From: Phycisphaerales bacterium
GTDB lineage: Bacteria > Planctomycetota > Phycisphaerae > Phycisphaerales > SM1A02
Assembly: GCA_029243925.1 (NCBI GenBank)
Contig: JAQWRC010000088.1
Coordinates: 1 to 10,992 of the forward strand
Length of the DNA: 10,992 nucleotides
Reading direction: 5' to 3'
The translations under genes were made by a program, and so were the position numbers. Of this stretch, positions 1-6,043 are shown one piece after another; positions within the stretch are counted from its first letter, which is position 1, and every line of letters starts with the position of its first letter. The notes under the pieces were generated by a model. That model searched no databases. It was not told the DNA's origin and saw only the letters and a list, made by a program, of their open reading frames with translations.

Positions 1-638
1 ACGGGATTGACCAGGCAGGTGGCATCGCCCGTGCCGAAGCAGGATTCAATACAGGTGGCGCGTGCCCCGTCTTCAACGACGATCAAGGTTCGTGGGTGCG
101 TGACGACGGTGACGGAGGGATCCGTCACGGTGACGTGCAGCACGTGGACGGGTTGATCGAGTTCGGTGTTCGCCGGCACATGGATGTACAAGCCATCTTC
201 AATGAATGCGGTGTTCAATGCGTCCAGCGCATCGGCCTTCCAGTCGAAGGTGGATCCGAGATGAGGCAGCACGGTATCGGCATTCCCATTCAGCGCATCT
301 GCAAGATGGCAGACGGTCACGCCCGCAGGAAGGGTGCCGATGTTCGAGAGTCGATCGTCGAATCGCCCATTGACGAAGACGACGCGGTGAACGTCTGCAT
401 CTTCGATAAGAAAGGGCGTGATGACGGCTTCATCAATTTCCGCCGCAGGCGCGGTGATCATGTTCGTAGCGGTGAGTGGCTTGAGATTCGTGTACCGCCA
501 GGCTTCGCTGCGCGTTGTCGGCCAGCCCAGTTCGCTGAATCGAGCGAAGGCCTCGGCTCGCAGATCGGCCAGTGGGCCATCGGCAAGTGACGCGTGATCG
601 GACTGGAAGAGGAGGGTATCCATGGTTCCGGTGCTCAT
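1..638 (-). CDS. sufD: SufD, Fe-S cluster assembly scaffold subunit (partial, C-terminus outside window)
   Basis: This is the N-terminal 212 residues of SufD, a subunit of the cytoplasmic SufBCD complex that builds Fe-S clusters. I translated it by hand from the minus strand. It begins MSTGTMDTLLFQSDHASLAD and stays open to the left edge of the window. The family hallmark TTRSEAWRYTNL lies at about residues 41-52, matching the 'LPTxRxExWRYT' motif of SufD. After it comes beta-rich sequence (YIHVPANTELDQPVHVLHV, then TLIVVEDGARATCIE) typical of the start of the SufB/SufD beta-helix core. The ATG at 638-636 overlaps the sufC stop in an ATGA arrangement, so translation is probably coupled. A second Met at residue 6 is a possible alternative start. 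SufD usually has about 400-450 residues, so roughly half is missing. Gene order and motif make the identity secure. Confidence 0.93.
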   Translation of the reverse strand, partial: MSTGTMDTLLFQSDHASLADGPLADLRAEAFARFSELGWPTTRSEAWRYTNLKPLTATNMITAPAAEIDEAVITPFLIEDADVHRVVFVNGRFDDRLSNIGTLPAGVTVCHLADALNGNADTVLPHLGSTFDWKADALDALNTAFIEDGLYIHVPANTELDQPVHVLHVTVTDPSVTVVTHPRTLIVVEDGARATCIESCFGTGDATCLVNP

Positions 639-1384
639 GCGCTGGCAGCCTCGATGGAAGCGTACCCATGCTCTTCAAGTCGAATGGCAAGTTCCCGGCC
701 ACCGGTTTCGACGATGCGGCCATCCATGAGTACATGCACCCTGTCGGGAACGATGTAGTTCAACAGCCGCTGGTAGTGGGTGATCACCAGGAAGGATCGC
801 GTGCCGTCGCGAAGCGCGTTGACGCCATCGGAGACGACTTTCAGCGCATCGATGTCGAGGCCCGAGTCGGTCTCGTCCAGGACGCACATGCCTGGATCAA
901 GCATGGCCATCTGGAAGATCTCTGCTCGCTTCTTTTCGCCACCGGAAAATCCTTCGTTGACGGATCGATCGAGCAGCGAGGTGTCGAGATCCAGTATCTC
1001 CGCCTTCTCCTTGACCATCTTCAGGAACTCGTAGGCATCGAGCTCGGTCAGATCCCGATGTTCACGCACGGCATTGACCGCAGCTCGAAGGAAGTACTTC
1101 GTGCTGACGCCCGGAATCTCCACTGGATACTGAAAGGCCATGAACAGGCCTTCGCGGGCCCGTTCATCGGGATCCATGTCCAGCAGATCTTTACCGTTGT
1201 AGATCACGCTGCCATCGGTCACTTCGTAGACGTCTTCGCCTGCGAGGACGCGGGCAAGGGTCGATTTGCCTGAGCCATTCGGGCCCATGATGGAGTGCAC
1301 CTCTCCGTCGGGGATGGAGAGGTTGATGCCCTTGAGAATGGGCGTATCTTCGATGGAGGCATGGAGGTTTTTGATTTCAAGCAT
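635..1384 (-). CDS. sufC: SufC, Fe-S cluster assembly ATPase
   Basis: SufC is the soluble ABC-type ATPase of the SufBCD complex; ATP binding drives the conformational change in SufB/SufD needed for cluster assembly. The 249-residue product has every ABC motif: Walker A GPNGSGKST (34-42), the SufC-type signature FSGGEKKR (146-153), Walker B MCVLDETDSGLD with D170/E171, and the switch histidine in ITHYQ (H203). The open frame extends 33 codons further upstream, but that part lies inside the sufB coding region and reads as a shadow. The family starts with M-L-x-I-K-N-L, which matches the ATG at 1384. A GGAAA stretch about 10 bases upstream may serve as a ribosome binding site. It sits 22 bp after sufB and overlaps sufD by four bases, so the three genes are surely one transcript. 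Confidence 0.97.
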   Translation of the reverse strand: MLEIKNLHASIEDTPILKGINLSIPDGEVHSIMGPNGSGKSTLARVLAGEDVYEVTDGSVIYNGKDLLDMDPDERAREGLFMAFQYPVEIPGVSTKYFLRAAVNAVREHRDLTELDAYEFLKMVKEKAEILDLDTSLLDRSVNEGFSGGEKKRAEIFQMAMLDPGMCVLDETDSGLDIDALKVVSDGVNALRDGTRSFLVITHYQRLLNYIVPDRVHVLMDGRIVETGGRELAIRLEEHGYASIEAASA

Positions 1385-1406
1385 GAGTTTCGTTTCCGTA
1401 GTGGCG

Positions 1407-2870
1407 TCAGCCGACGCTGCCTTCGAGTGAGACTTCAAGAAGCTTCTTCGCCTCGACGGCGAATTCCATGGGCAATTCAGCAAGCACTTCGCGGCAGAAC
1501 CCGTTGACGATCATGGAGACCGCATCTTCCGGTGTGATGCCACGCTGGTTCAGGTAGAAGATCTGATCGTCACCGATCTTCGAAGTCGATGCTTCGTGTT
1601 CGATGACTGCAGTGTCGTTCTCCGCTTCGATGTAAGGGAAGGTATGTGCGCCGCAGCGATCGCCCATGAGCATGGAGTCGCATTGGGTGTAGTTGCGTGC
1701 ATTGGTCGCTTTGGGGCGAACTTTGACCAGGCCGCGGTAGGTGTTCTGCCCATTGCCGGCGGAAATGCCCTTGGAGACGATGTTGCTTCGAGTGTTCTTC
1801 CCGAGGTGGATCATCTTCGTGCCGGTATCGGCCTGCTGCTTCATGTTGGTCAGCGCGACGGAGTAGAACTCGCCGATCGAATCATCGCCCTTGAGAATGC
1901 ACGACGGATACTTCCAGGTGATGGCGGATCCTGTTTCGACCTGGGTCCAGGAGATGTGACTGCGATCGCCTTCGCAGAGGCCTCGCTTGGTCACGAAGTT
2001 GTAGATGCCGCCGACTCCGTTCTCGTCGCCGGGGTACCAGTTCTGGATGGTCGAGTATTTGATGTTGGCATCGTCGAGGGCGATGAGCTCCACGACGGCG
2101 GCGTGAAGTTGGTTCTCATCCCGCATGGGGGCGGTGCAGCCTTCGAGATAACTGACTGAAGCGCCTTCTTCGGCGATGATCAGTGTCCGTTCGAATTGCC
2201 CGGTGGAGAGTGCATTGATTCGAAAGTACGTGCTCAATTCCATGGGGCAGGTGACGCCCTTGGGAATGAAGACGAACGACCCGTCGGTGAAGACGGCGGA
2301 GTTCAGGGCCGCGAAGTAGTTGTCGTTGGGAGGCACGATGTGGCCGAGGTACTGCTTGACCAGTTCGGGGTGGTCGTGCACGGCTTCGGACATCGGGCAG
2401 AAGATGACTCCGGCTTCCTTGAGTTTGCCTTTGTAGGTTGTTGCAACCGAAACACTGTCGAAGACGGCATCGACGGCGACGCCTGCCAATGCGGCGCGCT
2501 CTTCGAGGGGGATGCCGAGTTTTTCGTACGTCTCGAGAAGTTTTGGATCGACTTCATCGAGGCTCTTGGGTCGGTCGTCATCACTCTTGGGGGCCGAGTA
2601 GTAGGAGATGTCCTGATAGTTGATGGGCCGCCAGTCGTGGTCCGGGAAGTGCGCCCACTCGGGCTCCTCCATGGTCAGCCAATGTCGATACGCCTTGAGT
2701 CGCCATTCCAGCAACCATTCCGGCTCGCGTTTGCGAGCGGAGATCCCTCGAATGGTGTCTTCATTCAGTCCCGGTGGAAGCGTTTCCGATTCAATGTCGG
2801 TGACAAAACCCCACTTGTAGTCGGTTTGTTCCGCCCAGTTGTCGAGCGCGAGATTTGGATCTTCAGGCAT
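1407..2870 (-). CDS. sufB: SufB, Fe-S cluster assembly scaffold
   Basis: SufB is the main scaffold of the SufBCD complex, receiving sulfur and iron and holding the nascent cluster in the cytoplasm. The product is 487 residues, close to the 465-495 usual for the family. Recognisable stretches are the N-terminal region containing YKWGF (18-22), [20 protein letters not shown] (180-199), FIPKGV (201-206), EGCTAP with C245, the beta-helix core ([20 protein letters not shown]), and [20 protein letters not shown] (395-414), where C397 lies in the conserved stretch linked in other SufB proteins to cluster or persulfide chemistry. The ATG at 2870 is preferred; an in-frame TTG three codons upstream (2879) is possible, and neither has a strong Shine-Dalgarno. 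It is the first gene of the minus-strand sufBCD operon and is divergent from the A-type carrier gene. Confidence 0.97.
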   Translation of the reverse strand: MPEDPNLALDNWAEQTDYKWGFVTDIESETLPPGLNEDTIRGISARKREPEWLLEWRLKAYRHWLTMEEPEWAHFPDHDWRPINYQDISYYSAPKSDDDRPKSLDEVDPKLLETYEKLGIPLEERAALAGVAVDAVFDSVSVATTYKGKLKEAGVIFCPMSEAVHDHPELVKQYLGHIVPPNDNYFAALNSAVFTDGSFVFIPKGVTCPMELSTYFRINALSTGQFERTLIIAEEGASVSYLEGCTAPMRDENQLHAAVVELIALDDANIKYSTIQNWYPGDENGVGGIYNFVTKRGLCEGDRSHISWTQVETGSAITWKYPSCILKGDDSIGEFYSVALTNMKQQADTGTKMIHLGKNTRSNIVSKGISAGNGQNTYRGLVKVRPKATNARNYTQCDSMLMGDRCGAHTFPYIEAENDTAVIEHEASTSKIGDDQIFYLNQRGITPEDAVSMIVNGFCREVLAELPMEFAVEAKKLLEVSLEGSVG

Positions 2871-3045
2871 GAACTGCAACTTTCATGGATCAGAAATGGG
2901 GGGCCTCAGCCGCACCACACGGCGAATAACCATTGTATGCAGCATTTTAGAATGATTCCAGATAGACAAGGGCTTCCTCTTCATAGAAGATCGGCCTAGA
3001 ATGCGGTTCTTCCACTATTGAAGCCATCTTTCAGGAGTCGAACCC
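2871..3045. promoter_or_regulatory. Divergent promoter region between sufB and the A-type carrier gene
   Basis: The 175 bases between the two divergent Fe-S genes must hold both promoters. On the minus strand, TACAAT (2937-2932) is a good -10-like hexamer about 55 bases before the sufB start, with only a weak TGGAAT 17 bases upstream. On the plus strand, TAGAAT at 2997-3002 is a possible -10 for the carrier gene; the same hexamer also occurs at 2948-2953. A perfect inverted repeat with 5-base arms, TCTTC-ATA-GAAGA (2978-2990), lies just upstream of the 2997 hexamer and could be an operator. A GCCG/CGGC pair flanks 2909-2923. No IscR, SufR or Fur box is clearly recognisable. The region is certain to be regulatory; the individual elements are guesses. 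Confidence 0.45.
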
Positions 3046-3414
3046 ATGCCAGTTAAAGTCACAGAGACCGCCGCCAAGGAGATCGAATCGATCATCAAGC
3101 AGCAAAGTCTCGAGGCAGATGTCATCCACCTGCGAGTGGGCGTCAAGGGTGGCGGGTGCTCTGGTTTCTCCTATTTGCTCGATCTGACCGAGCACACCAA
3201 GGAGAGCGATGAGCTGTGGGATTTTGATTTCACCCTGGGCGAGCAGGACGAAAGTCGTGATTTCCATCTGAAGGTCGTTTGTGACCCCAAGAGCTACCTC
3301 TATCTCAATGGGACAGAGATCGATTTCAAGGATGAGGTCATGGGCCGTGGGTTTGTGTTCAACAATCCAAATGCGACCAATACGTGTGGCTGCGGCAGCA
3401 GTTTCAGTGCCTAA
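3046..3414 (+). CDS. A-type Fe-S carrier protein (HesB/IscA/SufA/ErpA family)
   Basis: This is a small cytoplasmic carrier that accepts Fe-S clusters from the assembly scaffold and delivers them to target enzymes. The 122-residue product has the three invariant cysteines of the family in the expected places: C38 in GGGCSGFSY, and C114 and C116 in NTCGCGSSF at the C-terminus. The length is typical. The start is supported by AGGAG at 3033-3037, eight bases before the ATG. It is transcribed divergently from sufBCD, which makes a role alongside the Suf scaffold likely. The sequence alone does not decide between SufA, ErpA and IscA naming, so no symbol is assigned. No clear terminator hairpin with a T-tract follows the stop. 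Confidence 0.95.
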   Translation: MPVKVTETAAKEIESIIKQQSLEADVIHLRVGVKGGGCSGFSYLLDLTEHTKESDELWDFDFTLGEQDESRDFHLKVVCDPKSYLYLNGTEIDFKDEVMGRGFVFNNPNATNTCGCGSSFSA

Positions 3415-3502
3415 GGGCCCCATGTCGTTCTAAATCAAGTTCAGACCACGATGGCCAGGACTAGTCCGAGCCAGCTTGCGGCGATGCCTGCATCAACAAG
3501 GC

Positions 3503-3649
3503 TCACCCTTGGCCCTTGGCGACTGGTCCGAACCTGGCGGCCACGATTTCCAGCCATTTTTCGGAAGGATCCAGCAGTATTGGAACGTGAGGGTGAGATA
3601 CGAACTGTGGCGGCTGGAGTCGACGTGGTACGTGTGGTGCGGTGGGCAT
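3503..3649 (-). CDS. Possible small protein, 48 residues, unrecognised
   Basis: This hand-translated minus-strand frame begins MPTAPHVPRRLQPPQF and ends ILLDPSEKWLEIVAARFGPVAK plus three residues; the last half looks like real protein sequence in its codon and residue use. Its TGA overlaps a GTG (GTGA) that opens a second short frame ending at 3441 with a very hydrophobic tail (LVDAGIAASWLGLVLAIVV). The pair could be two coupled small genes, or one gene broken by a frameshift near 3503-3510. Against it are the lack of a good ribosome binding site before the ATG, the Pro-rich first half, and no recognised family. Treat it as a weak candidate only. Confidence 0.18.
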   Translation of the reverse strand: MPTAPHVPRRLQPPQFVSHPHVPILLDPSEKWLEIVAARFGPVAKGQG

Positions 3650-3881
3650 CAACCCATTGGCTTGGAATATTGATCATTGGAAAGGGGTCCAGAGTGAGGG
3701 AGAATGTGAAATACGATGTCTTCACCCCCACCTATGCCCTCCCACGCGGCCCATGTGGACAAGCACTGAAATCGAGTGTTATTTCTTCATTGAGCATTTC
3801 ATGCGTGATTTCACCGGCGTAGAGCACAAATCATGTGGCTTGGGTAGCCTGTAGTGCTGGATACAAGACAGAACGTGAAAT

Positions 3882-3885
3882 GGAG
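3882..3885 (+). promoter_or_regulatory. Ribosome binding site (GGAG) fixing the start at 3893
   Basis: GGAG lies seven bases before the ATG at 3893. The longer open frame starts with a GTG at 3854 that has no comparable site upstream. This favours the shorter 295-residue product. Confidence 0.6.
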
Positions 3886-3892
3886 CGTGCCA

Positions 3893-4780
3893 ATGACAGA
3901 TACCAGCCCAACGCCTGCAGGGCATTCCCTCCCGCTGTTGCTGCTGGTCGCTTGTGCGCTTCTGCTGGCACTGCTTGCGGAGTTTCTTTTGCCCAGTGAA
4001 GCTGAAGCTGCGGTAGGTACGCCCACGCCTCCATCACTGACCGCTCGGCAGCAGTCGCTGCTGAAACTGCTTGGTTCGGATGTCATCGGGAAGCCCGTTG
4101 CATTGGAACCCATCATGCATGTCCAGAACTGGTGCCCCATGGGTGATGAGCATGGGCTCTTCGAGCATGCTGATGGCGTGGGGGGTGACCAGGCGGTTTC
4201 GTGCCGGTGGGTCAAGCGGCGACCGGGTGAGCCGTTGGATTCTGAAAGCGGTGCATGGACTCTCAGTTCAACCCACAGGGACATCAAGTACATCACGCAT
4301 GACTCAGGTGAACTGCTGCTGCCTACCGAGACGGATCTCAATCAGGGGGTCATCACTGTGTTTGATCCTCCGGAGCCGTTGCTGCTGGCGGGTGTTCCCG
4401 AAGGCACGCCGAAGAAGACGGCCATGCGTGTCTCGGTCTACGACATGCATGACCCCAGCACATTGAAGTACTCGGGGCATTTGACATCAACCTATCTTGA
4501 TCTTGGCGGGTACACACTGCAGGTGCCACATGGTTCCTATGAGGCTCGACTGATTTCCGTCAGCAATGTCGGGAAGGTCGGCCCTGCAGACATCGACACC
4601 GAATACCTCGCGTTCTACGCCAAGGGTGTTGGCCGTGTTGCGTACATCAATCGCAAGCATGTCTCCGCCTACTTGTTCTACAACACGACGACTCAGCACG
4701 GCATGGTGCTCTCATCAAGCCAGCCCGGGGCGAACTCGCCAGAGTCTGATCCAGTTTCCTCGCATTCACCGCGCCCCTGA
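3893..4780 (+). CDS. Unrecognised membrane-anchored or exported protein, 295 residues
   Basis: I do not recognise a family. The N-terminus is a single strong hydrophobic segment (about residues 13-33, LPLLLLVACALLLALLAEFLL) followed by SEAEAA, so it is either an anchor or an uncleaved or cleaved signal. LVAC at 18-21 fits the lipobox consensus, but it is followed by more hydrophobic residues and the N-terminus has no Lys/Arg, so lipoprotein processing is doubtful. The soluble part is about 260 residues, acidic to neutral, with two cysteines (C81 in NWCPMGDEH, C104 in VSCRW) that could form a disulfide, and beta-strand-like stretches (GGYTLQVPHGSYEARLISV). The tail is Ser/Pro-rich. A GTG 13 codons upstream (3854) would add positive residues but lacks a ribosome binding site. 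It ends 40 bp before the CCxxC-module gene, so the two are probably co-transcribed and may act together outside the cytoplasm. Function unknown. Confidence 0.8.
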   Translation: MTDTSPTPAGHSLPLLLLVACALLLALLAEFLLPSEAEAAVGTPTPPSLTARQQSLLKLLGSDVIGKPVALEPIMHVQNWCPMGDEHGLFEHADGVGGDQAVSCRWVKRRPGEPLDSESGAWTLSSTHRDIKYITHDSGELLLPTETDLNQGVITVFDPPEPLLLAGVPEGTPKKTAMRVSVYDMHDPSTLKYSGHLTSTYLDLGGYTLQVPHGSYEARLISVSNVGKVGPADIDTEYLAFYAKGVGRVAYINRKHVSAYLFYNTTTQHGMVLSSSQPGANSPESDPVSSHSPRP

Positions 4781-4807
4781 GCAATCAGCGCACGTTACCA
4801 ATCCGTC

Positions 4808-4813
4808 AAGGAG
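4808..4813 (+). promoter_or_regulatory. Ribosome binding site (AAGGAG) fixing the start at 4821
   Basis: AAGGAG lies seven bases before the ATG at 4821, directly before an evident signal peptide. The same frame is open back to 4566, but that part overlaps the previous gene and reads as a shadow. Confidence 0.8.
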
Positions 4814-4820
4814 TTCTTTC

Positions 4821-5684
4821 ATGTCCACGTTGCTTCGAATCATATTTCCACTGCTGACAATGGCTGGCGTTGCGGCAGCTGCTCCGGTTAACACGATCTG
4901 TCCAATGATGCCTGATGAGAAGATTGTCGATGAAGACAACGTCGTGGAATTCAATGGTCAGCAGGTTGCCTTGTGTTGCGGCAAGTGCAAGCGTCAGTGG
5001 AATAAGCTCGATGATGCTGCGCGACAGGTGAAGTTGACTGCAGTGTTGCCAACGGCGGCTTCGCTCACGGCTGAACCTGAACTGGACATCGACGAGACCG
5101 ATCTGACCGTCGTGGCTATGTCGCAGTTGGATTCACTGGGCTTGTGCCCCAAGAGCGGCGGTGATGCCGGGGCCATGGGGAAGTCGACCCGTCGGATCAT
5201 CAATGGCGTGGACGTGACGTTCTGTTGCCCGCCATGCATCAAGCCCTACAAAGAGGACTACGCAGCGTATCGTGACAAGATTGCCACGAAGATCATTGCG
5301 CAGCAGAAGCCGTACTATCCATCGGAACTGTGCATCGTGACTGGGAAGAAACTCGGAGATGATGCGGTTGATCATGTGCATGGCAACCGACTTGTGCGTC
5401 TGTCAGACGCCGAAGCACTGGGAGCATTCAATGCGGACCCGGCGACGTTTGAAGAGCGGTTGGATTTTGCCATCGCTGATGCGCAGCGAGATGACTATCC
5501 GTTGAATACCTGCGTGGTCGCTGGCACTACGTTCGTCGAGGAAAAGAAGCCCACCGAGGTCATTGTTGGGAATCGGCTGGTCAAGGTCTGCTGTGGTGGT
5601 TGCACAAGCAAGATCCGCAAGGAACCGTACGTCATCGTGAAGAAGATAAACGATGCCTGGGCTGCCGCGGAAGTTAAGCCGTAA
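4821..5684 (+). CDS. Secreted protein with four CPM/CCxxC (TRASH/YHS-like) metal-binding-type modules
   Basis: The 287-residue product has a signal peptide (MSTLLRIIFPLLTMAGVAAA, cleavage probably near AAA-APV) and is likely extracytoplasmic. The rest is built of modules with one early Cys followed 26-27 residues later by CCxxC: C27 (ICPMM) with C52-C53-C56 (CCGKC); C109 (LCPKSG) with C135-C136-C139 (CCPPC); C171 (LCIVTGKKL) with no partner; and C231 (TCVVAGT) with C257-C258-C261 (CCGGC). The C...CxxC layout resembles TRASH/YHS heavy-metal-binding domains and the 'CVVSGEKLG ... CCxGC' proteins common in planctomycetes. In module 3, GNRLVRLSDAEA aligns with GNRLVKVCCGGC of module 4, so the CCxxC has become SDxxA. 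Binding of copper or another soft metal is inferred, not shown. It probably shares a transcript with the membrane-anchored protein upstream. Confidence 0.88.
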   Translation: MSTLLRIIFPLLTMAGVAAAAPVNTICPMMPDEKIVDEDNVVEFNGQQVALCCGKCKRQWNKLDDAARQVKLTAVLPTAASLTAEPELDIDETDLTVVAMSQLDSLGLCPKSGGDAGAMGKSTRRIINGVDVTFCCPPCIKPYKEDYAAYRDKIATKIIAQQKPYYPSELCIVTGKKLGDDAVDHVHGNRLVRLSDAEALGAFNADPATFEERLDFAIADAQRDDYPLNTCVVAGTTFVEEKKPTEVIVGNRLVKVCCGGCTSKIRKEPYVIVKKINDAWAAAEVKP

Positions 5685-6043
5685 TTGGATTTTATTTCCT
5701 AACAGCAGCGCGGCGGGATCAGAAATTCCTGCGGTGCCGACGGCTTACTTCAATCATGATTTGAATATCTTCAGCGATGGCGCTGAACGATCGAGGCATG
5801 CCCAGTGTTTCGAGAGTTCTTGCGCGCGAGTTGGATGCAGTGATTTGATCTGTGTTCTGACGCGATGCATTTTAGTATTTATTGAACTGTCGCGTTGTGG
5901 CTCATTCAAGAAATAATGCAGTTGTCATGGTTGAATTTAGAAGCAATGTTCTACTGAACGTGTGCAGGAAGCCGTTGTGCACGCCAGAGCGCAGCGTGTG
6001 CATTGTGTGCAGAAGAAGGTTGGGGCCGGGGGAGGAGACTCCC
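5685..6043. other. Intergenic region, 359 bp, no supported gene
   Basis: No open frame here has a ribosome binding site or a recognisable product. A 10-base perfect palindrome, AATCATGATT, lies at 5752-5761. GTGTGCA occurs at 5960, 5996 and 6005, with a variant TTGTGCA at 5975 and one more copy inside the next gene at 6074; all are in the same reading phase. The promoter for the di-haem oxidoreductase gene probably lies in the AT-rich stretch around 5840-5930, but no convincing -35/-10 pair stands out. No clear terminator follows the stop at 5684. Confidence 0.5.
6031..6037 (+). promoter_or_regulatory. Ribosome binding site (GGAGGAG) fixing the start at 6044
   Basis: A strong GGAGGAG ends six bases before the ATG at 6044, which opens a signal peptide. 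The reading frame is open back to 5882, but this site decides for the internal start. Confidence 0.85.

Larger units (their letters stand above)
3415..3892. other. Intergenic region without a confident gene
   Basis: These 478 bases separate the A-type carrier gene from the next plus-strand gene. Several overlapping open frames cross it on both strands, but none has a good ribosome binding site or a recognisable product. The plus-strand frame at 3451-3822 reads as Arg/Ser/Pro-rich low-complexity sequence. The only stretch with coding-like character is a small minus-strand frame pair at 3441-3649, listed separately. I see no tRNA, no clear terminator hairpin and no repeat. The promoter for the 3893 gene presumably lies in the right-hand part, but no convincing -35/-10 pair stands out. 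Confidence 0.5.

Noticed and set aside
96..590. 164-codon plus-strand open frame at the left edge
   Set aside because: It lies wholly antisense to sufD, whose product is clearly recognisable; it is a shadow.
1385..1483. N-terminal extension of SufC upstream of 1384
   Set aside because: These codons lie within the end of sufB and the sufB-sufC gap, and SufC proteins begin at the MLEIKNL motif.
2196..2999. 267-codon plus-strand open frame opposite sufB
   Set aside because: It is antisense to conserved sufB codons and its product resembles no known protein.
3503..3560. Possible tRNA-like T-loop (GGTCCGAACC)
   Set aside because: No acceptor, D or anticodon stems can be drawn around it.
3451..3822. 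123-codon plus-strand open frame between the carrier gene and the 3893 gene
   Set aside because: It has no ribosome binding site, no recognisable motif and a low-complexity Arg/Ser/Pro-rich translation. It probably is an open frame by chance.
3893..3955. Lipobox LVAC in the 295-residue protein
   Set aside because: The hydrophobic stretch continues beyond the Cys and the N-terminus has no positive residue, so a lipoprotein call is not supported; noted as a possibility only.
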